15,777 bases of DNA from Porticoccaceae bacterium UBA1989 (GTDB lineage Bacteria > Pseudomonadota > Gammaproteobacteria > Pseudomonadales > Porticoccaceae): NCBI GenBank assembly GCA_002335945.1, contig DDDD01000028.1, forward strand, positions 5,057-20,833, in the 5' to 3' direction. Each line of letters starts with the position of its first letter. The stretch's first letter is position 1. The notes under the pieces were generated by a model. The model saw nothing but the letters and a program-made list of their open reading frames with translations. It had not been told where the DNA came from and did no database searches. This document shows, in pieces, positions 1 through 5,558 of the stretch. The translations under genes and the position numbers were made by a program.

Positions 1-221
1 AGTATTAGATGCTGTTTTGCATGGTTGTTCATTAACAGAGAACCCTTCACTTTATAATTTTGGTTGTAGTTCTTGCACAGTACGAGTCTAGCAAAAAAGT
101 GACCAGCAATCTCAGCATCAATACAGTATTTACCAGACTACGCCGCTTTGGCTGTTGGGGTATTTGACCCTGTATTGAGTTGGTGGTTCGGTGGTTTTTG
201 CTTGGGCCTGATTTCAGGCTT

Positions 222-247
222 CGTCATGCCAGCGGAGGCTGGCATCT
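222..247. repeat. Short hairpin repeat, copy 1 (first half only)
   Basis: This sequence shares its layout with the first half of the element at 325-379: CGTCAT, then a perfect 8-bp stem (ATGCCAGC at 226-233 and GCTGGCAT at 238-245) closed by a GGAG loop, then CT. Relative to the other copy, the stem carries a compensatory G-C to A-T change (GCC/GGC versus ACC/GGT). That suggests the pairing itself is maintained. The second hairpin and closing TGACG of the full element are absent here. It resembles the small palindromic repeats dispersed in many gammaproteobacterial intergenic regions. Confidence 0.7.
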
Positions 248-324
248 CTTGATGTCTGCGCCATACTTCTCGTTCCTTGCTGCTTCATACCCCCTTGCTA
301 CGTCATACTTCTTGCTCCTTGCTT

Positions 325-379
325 CGTCATACCAGCGGAGGCTGGTATCTAGAGACCCCAGCCTTTCGCTGGGGTGACG
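325..379. repeat. Two-hairpin palindromic repeat element, copy 2 (complete)
   Basis: This 55-bp element has outer inverted repeats CGTCA (325-329) and TGACG (375-379), partly shared with the inner stems. Inside are two perfect 8-bp hairpins: ATACCAGC at 329-336 with GCTGGTAT at 341-348 (GGAG loop), and ACCCCAGC at 355-362 with GCTGGGGT at 368-375 (CTTTC loop). The whole could fold as a three-way junction. It looks like a REP- or MITE-like non-coding repeat. Copy 1 lies about 100 bp upstream and a probable diverged relative lies at the window end. Family membership cannot be settled without the genome. Confidence 0.75.
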
Positions 380-442
380 GTAGGTATAAGTTAGTGGCGG
401 TGGATGGTTACGGTAGGTATAAGTTAGTGGCGGTGGGTGGTG
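377..442. repeat. 33-bp tandem duplication, two copies
   Basis: Units at 377-409 and 410-442 are near identical. Each begins ACGGTAGGTATAAGTTAG and continues with GTGGCGGTGG; they differ by only a few bases at the end. The first unit begins inside the closing TGACG of the palindromic element, so the array seems to have grown from its edge. The GTGACGG/GTTACGG/GTGACAG junctions recur every 33 bp. Confidence 0.8.
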
Positions 443-493
443 ACAGTGTATAGGGCACTGTTTGCGGGCTACACAATTTATTGGCATAAGCGG

Positions 494-522
494 TTGCACT
501 TACCGAGTAAACCTCGGATAAT
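494..522 (+). promoter_or_regulatory. Probable ffs promoter
   Basis: TTGCAC (494-499) and GATAAT (517-522) are separated by exactly 17 bp. GATAAT matches five of six bases of the sigma70 -10 consensus; the -35 matches only its TTG. The bases after the -10 (CTCGCGC) form a GC-rich discriminator, as in stringently controlled stable-RNA promoters, and an AT-rich tract precedes the -35. Transcription would start near 529, leaving a leader of about 12 nt before the mature SRP RNA. RNase P trims such a leader in E. coli 4.5S RNA. Confidence 0.45.
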
Positions 523-540
523 CTCGCGCTTCGTTTTAAT

Positions 541-652
541 GGTGACCCCCTTTGGTCCCCTCGCAACAGCCAGTCATGAACTCCGCCAGGCCCGGAAGGG
601 AGCAACGGTAATGATTACGCTGTGTGCCGAGGTGTGGCTATTGGGGGTCATC
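541..652 (+). ncRNA. ffs: Signal recognition particle RNA (4.5S type)
   Basis: This is the RNA core of the bacterial signal recognition particle. It binds Ffh and directs ribosomes making membrane proteins to FtsY. The sequence shows the conserved apical domain: CAGG (587-590), CCC, GGAA tetraloop (594-597), GGG, AGCA (601-604), which is the Ffh-binding symmetric loop and the FtsY-contacting tetraloop. The ends close in a long terminal helix, GGTGACCCCC (541-550) with GGGGGTCATC (643-652), all paired if one G-U is allowed. The length, about 112 nt, matches the 114-nt E. coli RNA with no Alu domain. The exact mature ends are uncertain by a few bases. Its place just upstream of dnaX is a common gammaproteobacterial arrangement. 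Confidence 0.95.
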
Positions 653-686
653 GCCATTAACGCTTCCAGCGCTCCGCTTATCTCCC

Positions 687-692
687 TATAAT
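687..692 (+). promoter_or_regulatory. Candidate -10 box for dnaX
   Basis: A perfect TATAAT lies 31 bp before the dnaX ATG, between the end of ffs and the gene. The hexamer 17 bp upstream (TTCCAG, 664-669) is a poor -35. Transcription from here would give a leader of about 25 nt. No good Shine-Dalgarno sequence precedes the ATG (upstream bases are AGCAGATTATGCG), so dnaX may be weakly initiated or partly depend on read-through from ffs. Confidence 0.4.
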
Positions 693-723
693 AAAGCCTC
701 TTTAAGCTAAAGCAGATTATGCG

Positions 724-2592
724 ATGAGTTATCAGGTACTTGCCCGAAAATGGCGTCCGCGATCCTTTGCCGAGATGGCAGGTCAGGAACATGTGCTCCA
801 GGCGCTGATTAATGCGCTGGATAATAACCGACTGCACCATGCCTATCTGTTTACCGGAACCCGCGGTGTGGGTAAAACCACCATTGCGCGTATTCTCTCT
901 AAGTGCCTTAACTGCGAGAAGGGTATTAGCTCGGTTCCCTGTGGCGAATGTGCCAGCTGTAATGAAATTAATGAAGGCCGATTTATCGACCTGATCGAAG
1001 TGGATGCGGCATCGCGAACCGGTGTTGATGATATGCGCGATCTGCTCGATAACGTGCAATATGCGCCATCTCGCGGCCGTTTCAAGATCTACCTGATTGA
1101 CGAAGTGCACATGCTCTCCAAGTCGAGCTTTGCAGCGCTACTCAAAACACTGGAAGAGCCACCGCCCCATGTAAAGTTCTTATTTGCCACCACCGATCCC
1201 CAGAAACTGCCCATTACGGTGTTGTCTCGCTGTCTGCAGTTCAATTTAAAAAACCTTAGCGCCGAGCGCATTACTCAGCATCTGCAATTTGTGTTGGGTG
1301 AAGAGAAGGTGCCCTTTGAAGAAGCCGCACTCTGGTCTCTGGCAAGAGCTGCCGATGGCAGTATGCGCGATGCACTGAGCCTCACTGATCAGGCAATTGG
1401 CCATGGAGGTGGTCAGGTTAGCGATACCGAAGTCAGCGCTATGCTGGGTACCATTGAGCGTGGCTATGTGGTGGATATCTGTAACGCTCTATCAACTGGC
1501 ACGGGCACTGACGTGCTGGCTGCGGTAGGGAGAATGGCCGAGCAGGCACCGGATTACGATCTGGCTCTGGCCGATGTGCTGTCTATCTGGCATCAGGTAG
1601 CCATACTGCAGGCCGTCCCTGAGGCCTTGGATAAGGGCGTGAGTCATTATTCTGCGTTGCTAGCGCTAGCTCAGGCAGTGTCTCGTGAAGATACGCAGCT
1701 GTTTTACCAAATTTGTTTGCTGGGGCGTAAAGACCTGCATCTGGCGCCAGACCTTAAGTCTGGTTTTGAAATGATTATGTTGCGTGCGCTGGCTTTTAGG
1801 CCGCTGCCGCCCAACAAAACTGTTGCTGCTGCGCCAGCCACTCCTGCGGAGGCGGAGCCAACGGTAAAAAAGCCTGAAACGGTCGCGCCTAGTGAGTCGC
1901 CGCGACTGGTTGCCCTATTGCATGATGTGAACAGCAATGCTGCTGTGGCTTTGCAGCCTGCTCAAGAGCCTATAGCCTCGCCTACTGTAGAGCCTGAATT
2001 AAAGGCTGTACTGAGCGAAGAGCCATCAGCGGCTTATATTGGAGAGCCTTTAGCTTCGCTACATGAGGAGCCTTTTGCGTCTACTATAGAGGAGCCTTCA
2101 GCTTTACCGAATAAAGAGCCATCAGCGGCTTATATTGAAGAGCCTTCAGCTTCACCGAATGAAGAGCCATCAGCGTCCCCTATTAAAGAACGCGTGTCTC
2201 TGCAAAAATTTAATCCCAACAACTGGATAGAAATCCGCAAGCAACTCAGCATTGGCGCTTCCCTCGGTGAGATTGCCAGTCACTGTCTATACAAAGGGCG
2301 AGAGGGCAGCCAGCTCAACTTTCTTATCGACAGTGATGAGACCAGCCTCTACGATAGTGCTCATCAGCTGAGTCTCGCTGAGGCTCTGACAGACTACTTT
2401 CAGCAGCCTGTCACCGTGGATATTACCTTTGGTGTCGCCGAGCAAGAAACCCCGCGAGCGGCTAATATTCGCGAGATATCAGAGCGTCTTGCCTTGGCCG
2501 TAGATACGCTCAATAGCGACCCTGAAGTTATTAAATTCAAAGCCGTATTTGATGGTGCTCTAGACGAAAAGTCTGTTCGTCCTATGGATTAA
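724..2592 (+). CDS. dnaX: DNA polymerase III subunits tau and gamma
   Basis: DnaX is the ATPase of the clamp loader, which opens the beta clamp onto primed DNA. The full-length tau form also ties polymerase cores and DnaB helicase together. The N-terminus (SYQVLARKWRPRSF) is the family signature. Visible motifs are Walker A GTRGVGKT (residues 45-52), a zinc module with cysteines at 61/64, 73, 76 and 79, Walker B LIDEVH (124-129) and the SRC arginine-finger motif (168-170). The AAA+ and collar domains run to about residue 360. A Pro/Ala/Glu-rich linker with repeats spans about 365-490, and the tau-specific C-terminal domain about 495-600. At 622 residues it is close to E. coli DnaX (643). A frameshift cassette at codons 382-383 should also yield a 384-residue gamma form. 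ybaB and recR follow, as in most gammaproteobacteria. Confidence 0.97.
   Translation: MSYQVLARKWRPRSFAEMAGQEHVLQALINALDNNRLHHAYLFTGTRGVGKTTIARILSKCLNCEKGISSVPCGECASCNEINEGRFIDLIEVDAASRTGVDDMRDLLDNVQYAPSRGRFKIYLIDEVHMLSKSSFAALLKTLEEPPPHVKFLFATTDPQKLPITVLSRCLQFNLKNLSAERITQHLQFVLGEEKVPFEEAALWSLARAADGSMRDALSLTDQAIGHGGGQVSDTEVSAMLGTIERGYVVDICNALSTGTGTDVLAAVGRMAEQAPDYDLALADVLSIWHQVAILQAVPEALDKGVSHYSALLALAQAVSREDTQLFYQICLLGRKDLHLAPDLKSGFEMIMLRALAFRPLPPNKTVAAAPATPAEAEPTVKKPETVAPSESPRLVALLHDVNSNAAVALQPAQEPIASPTVEPELKAVLSEEPSAAYIGEPLASLHEEPFASTIEEPSALPNKEPSAAYIEEPSASPNEEPSASPIKERVSLQKFNPNNWIEIRKQLSIGASLGEIASHCLYKGREGSQLNFLIDSDETSLYDSAHQLSLAEALTDYFQQPVTVDITFGVAEQETPRAANIREISERLALAVDTLNSDPEVIKFKAVFDGALDEKSVRPMD
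1848..1908 (+). promoter_or_regulatory. Programmed -1 ribosomal frameshift cassette (gamma subunit)
   Basis: All three parts of the E. coli dnaX signal are present in the right order. An SD-like GGAGG lies at 1848-1852, 13 nt before the heptamer, with another GGAG at 1854-1857. The slippery heptamer A AAA AAG lies at 1866-1872, in the required phase (codons GTA AAA AAG, V381-K382-K383). A stem pairs 1880-1887 (CGGTCGCG) with 1901-1908 (CGCGACTG), 8 bp with one G-U and a 13-nt loop, starting 7 nt past the heptamer. After a -1 slip the ribosome reads GCC then TGA (1875-1877). The product is 384 residues long, ending in one added alanine. Confidence 0.85.
2018..2190 (+). repeat. Degenerate EEPSA repeats in the tau linker
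   Basis: Within dnaX, residues about 432-487 consist of repeated blocks of the kind EEPSAAYI, EEPSASPN and EEPSASPI. At the DNA level a 24-bp stretch is duplicated exactly at 2018-2041 and 2114-2137, 96 bp (32 codons) apart, so the array arose by recent in-frame duplication. It lies downstream of the frameshift site and so is present only in tau. It probably acts as an acidic flexible linker before the C-terminal polymerase-binding domain. Confidence 0.85.
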
Positions 2593-2654
2593 GAAACATA
2601 GATTAAGAGCCATAGATTAAGAGCCATAGACTAAGAAAACAGATTGAGGAAAAC
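2587..2654 (+). repeat. 14-bp tandem repeat spanning the dnaX stop and ybaB ribosome-binding site
   Basis: Five degenerate units are visible: GATTAAGAAACATA (2587-2600), GATTAAGAGCCATA twice (2601-2614, 2615-2628), GACTAAGAAAACA (2629-2641) and GATTGAGGAAAAC (2642-2654). The first unit contains the dnaX TAA stop. The last contains GAGGA, which serves as the Shine-Dalgarno sequence for the ybaB ATG at 2655. The units are 13-14 bp long, so their TAA triplets fall in different frames. Confidence 0.85.
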
Positions 2655-2972
2655 ATGGATATAAACAACCTGATGAAACAGGCCCAGCAGATGCAGGAAA
2701 AAATGGCTGCAATGCAGGAACAGGCCGCTATCGCCGAAGTAACGGGCGAGTCCGGTGCAGGCATGGTGCAGGTGGTTATGACTGGGCGTCATGATGTGCG
2801 CAAAGTCACCCTGGATCCCTCGCTGATGAGCGAAGACAAAACTTTTCTCGAAGACTTACTCGCCGCAGCGGTTAATGATGCCGTGCGCAAAGTTGAAGTC
2901 CAGAGTAAGGATGCGATGAAATCAATGACGGGTGGGATGGATCTTCCCGCCGGTTTTAAAATGCCCTTTTAG
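2655..2972 (+). CDS. ybaB: YbaB/EbfC family nucleoid-associated protein
   Basis: This small DNA-binding protein of 105 residues matches the usual YbaB length (E. coli 109). Family members form dimers with a tweezer-like shape and bind DNA with little sequence specificity; the cellular role is still loosely defined. The N-terminus (about residues 1-30, MDINNLMKQAQQMQEK) is a Gln/Met-rich amphipathic helix typical of the family. The core contains the conserved G.V.V...G.H...KV.LDP pattern (residues about 37-60), and the tail is short and Gly/Met/Phe-rich. The ATG has a good Shine-Dalgarno sequence (GAGGA, 2646-2650). The position between dnaX and recR is the classic one and implies co-transcription. 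Confidence 0.95.
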   Translation: MDINNLMKQAQQMQEKMAAMQEQAAIAEVTGESGAGMVQVVMTGRHDVRKVTLDPSLMSEDKTFLEDLLAAAVNDAVRKVEVQSKDAMKSMTGGMDLPAGFKMPF

Positions 2973-2982
2973 GGCGTCTTTT
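2961..2982 (+). terminator. Weak terminator-like hairpin at the ybaB stop codon
   Basis: GCCCT (2963-2967) pairs with AGGGC (2971-2975) across a 3-nt loop. The stem can extend by a U-G and an A-U pair and is followed by GTCTTTTTA. The stem is short and the T-tract interrupted, so it is at best a partial terminator between ybaB and recR. The ybaB TAG lies inside the hairpin. Confidence 0.3.
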
Positions 2983-2985
2983 TAC

Positions 2986-3015
2986 TGGGCTGTCGTTTAT
3001 CGGGCTGCCGTTTAT
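2986..3015 (+). repeat. 15-bp tandem repeat in the ybaB-recR gap
   Basis: Two near-identical units, TGGGCTGTCGTTTAT (2986-3000) and CGGGCTGCCGTTTAT (3001-3015), are followed by a decayed third resembling TAGGCGCTTATTTT. The rest of the 97-bp gap between ybaB and recR holds only the recR ribosome-binding site (TGAGG, 3058-3062). Confidence 0.7.
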
Positions 3016-3069
3016 TAGGCGCTTATTTTTAGAAGCTTATTTAGCACCCATATTAATTGAGGCTATTCC

Positions 3070-3663
3070 TTGTACGGAAATGTAATTGATCAGCTGATCG
3101 AAGCGCTGCGAGTGTTACCCGGTGTCGGCGCTAAGTCTGCCCAGCGTATGGCTCTGCAGCTTTTAGAGCGCGACAAGGTGGGTGCTTCCCATCTGGCCGA
3201 GGCCATTGTCGAGGCGGTAGAGAAAGTAGGGCGCTGTGGCCAATGCCGCACCCTTACAGAGCATCAGGTCTGTGGCATCTGCACCAATGATCGCCGCTTG
3301 GCCTCTCAGATATGTGTGGTTGAAAATCCAGCCGATCTCTATGCCATCGAACAGGCAGGCAGCTTCAGGGGTAAATACTTTGTGTTACTGGGGCACCTGT
3401 CTCCCATCGATGGAATTGGCCCGGAACAGCTGGGTATTGACCAGCTAATCGATCGTTTACAGCAGGGGGAGGTCAACGAACTAATACTGGCCACCAATCT
3501 AACCGTTGAAGGTGAGGCCACGGCACACTTTATTGCCGACAAAGCCAAGGCTATCGGTGTGGCTGTCTCGCGAATTGCCTATGGCGTGCCCATGGGTGGT
3601 GAGCTTGAATATGTGGATGGCGGAACCTTAAATATGGCATTACAAAGCAGAAAGGCCCTGTAG
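3070..3663 (+). CDS. recR: Recombination mediator protein RecR
   Basis: RecR works with RecO (and RecF) to load RecA onto SSB-coated gapped DNA. The 197-residue protein has the family layout. There is a helix-hairpin-helix with LPGVGAKSAQRMA (16-28) and a four-cysteine zinc finger (C56, C59, C68, C71). A Toprim domain starts at ICVVEN (81-86) and includes the conserved GHLSPIDGIGP (108-118). The C-terminal G.P.GGELEYVDGGTL segment is intact. The start is TTG at 3070, supported by TGAGG 7 nt upstream. The only nearby ATG (3080) is out of frame and followed at once by a stop. The stop codon directly abuts the ATG of rnd. Confidence 0.96.
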   Translation: MYGNVIDQLIEALRVLPGVGAKSAQRMALQLLERDKVGASHLAEAIVEAVEKVGRCGQCRTLTEHQVCGICTNDRRLASQICVVENPADLYAIEQAGSFRGKYFVLLGHLSPIDGIGPEQLGIDQLIDRLQQGEVNELILATNLTVEGEATAHFIADKAKAIGVAVSRIAYGVPMGGELEYVDGGTLNMALQSRKAL

Positions 3664-4791
3664 ATGAATCTTTGGATCGACAGTAATGACAAGTTACAAC
3701 AGATGTGTGATCAACTGGCTGAGGTTAAAACCGTCGCCATAGACACCGAGTTTATTCGCACGGATACCTTTTTCCCAAAAATAGCCCTTGTTCAGCTTTC
3801 GAACGGCGAGCAGTGCTGGCTAGTTGATGTGCTGGCGATTGATCAGTTTGGTCCCCTAAAAACCTTGCTGGAAGATCCCGAGCGCACGCTAATTTTCCAT
3901 GCCTGCGGAGAAGATTTAGAAGTACTGGATCATGCCCTAGATATTCGCCCGCACAATATTTTTGATACCCAGATTGCTGCCGGTATTGCCAATGTTGGTT
4001 ACTCCATGGGCTACGCCCGTCTGGTTAACCACATGTTTGAAGTAGAACTGGATAAGCAGGAAACGCGCTCGGACTGGTTAAAGAGGCCCCTCACCGATCG
4101 CCAGCTGGAATATGCCGCAATCGATGTACTTTACCTCCATCGCATCTACGAAATTTTGACCAAGGCACTGGAAGACCAGCAGCGCCAGGAATGGTTTGCC
4201 GAAGAAACTGTCGCCATGTTCGATTTGGCCGCAGGGCGCAAAGATACTAGCGATTATTACCTCCGCGTAAAAGGCGCCTGGCGCCTGCAAGCTAAGTCGT
4301 TAAGTGCATTGCGACGACTCTGTGACTGGCGTGAAGACACCGCTCGAGAACTGGATAAACCGCGCTCGCATATTATTAAAGATCAGGTGCTACTGGAGAT
4401 AGCTCGACGCATGCCAACCGCTGATGAACAGCTTCATGGTATTGAAGACTGGTACTCTCGTTCTATTCAGCGTCATGGCCAGATGGTTCTACAGCAGGTT
4501 CAAGACTCCGATGCCGATGCGCCCGTCGCTGCTATTCCAGAACCCCTAACCAAAACAGCCAATACGGTGATGAAAGCCATGCGCAGTGCATTGAGCTCCG
4601 TCGCCGAAGCTGAGCAGATTCCCCAGGAGTTTTTGTCCAATAAAAAAGAGCTGGAAGCTATTTTGCGCAGTGCCATGGAAAATGAGAATAAGGGTCAGTG
4701 CAACTGGCCTGAAAGATTAAATCAGGGATGGCGTCAAGCCAGAGTTAAACCAGTCATTCAGGCAGTGCTTGAAAGTACGGAAACATTTTAA
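3664..4791 (+). CDS. rnd: Ribonuclease D
   Basis: RNase D is a 3'-to-5' exoribonuclease that trims tRNA precursors and other stable RNAs. At 375 residues it equals the E. coli length. The DEDD catalytic residues are visible: D27 and E29 in AIDTEF (25-30), D84 in CGEDL (81-85), and the ExoIII pattern Y150...D154 in EYAAIDVLYLH, which places it in the DEDDy subgroup. An HRDC domain follows at about 206-285 (SLSALRRLCDWRE...RARELD-like helices), then a helical C-terminal domain. The ATG follows the recR TAG with no gap, and AGAAAGG inside recR is its likely ribosome-binding site. The two genes are probably translationally coupled. The stop overlaps the ycgL start. Confidence 0.95.
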   Translation: MNLWIDSNDKLQQMCDQLAEVKTVAIDTEFIRTDTFFPKIALVQLSNGEQCWLVDVLAIDQFGPLKTLLEDPERTLIFHACGEDLEVLDHALDIRPHNIFDTQIAAGIANVGYSMGYARLVNHMFEVELDKQETRSDWLKRPLTDRQLEYAAIDVLYLHRIYEILTKALEDQQRQEWFAEETVAMFDLAAGRKDTSDYYLRVKGAWRLQAKSLSALRRLCDWREDTARELDKPRSHIIKDQVLLEIARRMPTADEQLHGIEDWYSRSIQRHGQMVLQQVQDSDADAPVAAIPEPLTKTANTVMKAMRSALSSVAEAEQIPQEFLSNKKELEAILRSAMENENKGQCNWPERLNQGWRQARVKPVIQAVLESTETF

Positions 4792-5066
4792 TGAAACTAT
4801 TATGTGATATTTATAAGGGCGACAAAAAAGAGGAAATGTATCTCTATGTTCCCAAAGATGGCGGCCCCTCAAATGTTCCCGAAGAACTGTTGAAGAGCTT
4901 CGGTGAGCTTAAGTTGGTGACCACCATGGTTCTAACCCCGTCGCGAAAACTTGCCCGAGCAGACATCAATAAGGTGTTGTCAGATATTACTGAAAATGGG
5001 TTTTACTTACAGCTGCCCCCGGCAAAATTTCCTCAGGCAAATATTCAGCCTGAATACCGTCAGTAA
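4791..5066 (+). CDS. ycgL: YcgL domain protein (UPF0745)
   Basis: This small protein of 91 residues carries the YcgL domain, found almost only in gammaproteobacteria. Its molecular function is not established. Family features seen are the opening CDIYKGDKKEEMYLYV (5-20), the central VPEELLKSFGEL (29-40) and the terminal GFYLQLPP (70-77). The ATG overlaps the rnd stop by one base (TAATG), so translation is almost certainly coupled to rnd. The rnd-ycgL-ycgN order agrees with linkage known in Pseudomonas-like genomes. Confidence 0.92.
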   Translation: MKLLCDIYKGDKKEEMYLYVPKDGGPSNVPEELLKSFGELKLVTTMVLTPSRKLARADINKVLSDITENGFYLQLPPAKFPQANIQPEYRQ

Positions 5067-5100
5067 TGTTAGGGCTGGGCATTTCAAATCTAAAGAGTTG

Positions 5101-5556
5101 ATGAGCAAAAAAGACAGTATGAAAAAATTCTGGCAGACAAAAACTCTTCAGCAGATGTCCACCGACGAGTGGGAATTACTCTGTGATGGCTGTGCTAAAT
5201 GCTGTCTGGTAAAACTTGAGGATTACGACAGCGGTGAGATTTTTCATACCAATGTTACCTGCGAATTACTGGATACAGAATCTTGCCGCTGCAGCGACTA
5301 TGCTGGGCGGCACAAGGTTGTGGATGACTGCATTCAGCTTGATCAGAAAAATATTCACTCTCTGGCATGGTTGCCGAAAAGCTGTTCCTACCGGTTGATT
5401 GCCGCAGGGGAACCCTTGCCAGAATGGCATCATCTAGTGACAGGAAGCCTTGAGACACTGCATAGCTATGGTGCCTCATTGCAGGGAAAAGTTGTCTCGG
5501 AACTCCATGTTCACGACGACGATATTGAAGACCACATCGTGCAATGGGTTGATTGA
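5101..5556 (+). CDS. ycgN: YcgN family cysteine-cluster protein (UPF0260/YkgJ-like)
   Basis: This is a 151-residue cytosolic protein with a metal-binding-type cysteine cluster, close to E. coli YcgN (153). The signature starts at FWQTKTLQQMSTDEWELLCDG and continues CDGCAKCC (28-35). Further cysteines lie at 54, 62, 64, 77 and 95, with LPKSCSYRL (91-99) also conserved. The family is annotated as putative Zn/Fe chelators; no reaction is known. The open frame extends upstream to 4951, but that part overlaps ycgL and has no family similarity. ATG 5101 is chosen because it gives the family length and has a modest AAAGAG just upstream; ATG 5119 is an alternative. The gene ends 2 nt before the next start. 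Confidence 0.9.
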   Translation: MSKKDSMKKFWQTKTLQQMSTDEWELLCDGCAKCCLVKLEDYDSGEIFHTNVTCELLDTESCRCSDYAGRHKVVDDCIQLDQKNIHSLAWLPKSCSYRLIAAGEPLPEWHHLVTGSLETLHSYGASLQGKVVSELHVHDDDIEDHIVQWVD

Positions 5557-5558
5557 TT

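Larger units (their letters stand above)
1..528. other. Gene-free, repeat-rich region upstream of ffs
   Basis: I see no convincing complete gene here. One frame is open from the window edge to a TAG at 89-91; its roughly 29 residues end in ...CSSCTVRV. It could be the C-terminus of a gene starting outside the window, but I do not recognise it. Open frames at 180-377 (+) and 224-499 (-) only translate repeats. The content is repetitive: hairpin repeats at 226-245 and 325-379, a 33-bp tandem duplication at 377-442, and a related pair of segments 42 bp apart beginning CATACTT at 262 and 304. The last 35 bases contain the presumed ffs promoter. Confidence 0.6.

Noticed and set aside
2..91. Open frame running in from the left window edge
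   Set aside because: Only about 29 residues with no recognisable motif; it may be the end of a real gene but cannot be supported from this window.
222..442. CRISPR array
   Set aside because: The repeats are palindromic or directly abutting, with no regular unique spacers and no cas genes.
180..499. Open frames on both strands upstream of ffs
   Set aside because: Their translations consist of the DNA repeats themselves (for example repeated PPPLTYTYR), with no plausible start context.
574..1110. Long open frame (178 codons) on the - strand across ffs and the start of dnaX
   Set aside because: It is antisense to a clear SRP RNA and to conserved dnaX codons, and its translation resembles no family.
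4951..5100. Longer N-terminus for ycgN
   Set aside because: It lies inside ycgL in another frame, has no homology to YcgN, and the family length fits the start at 5101.
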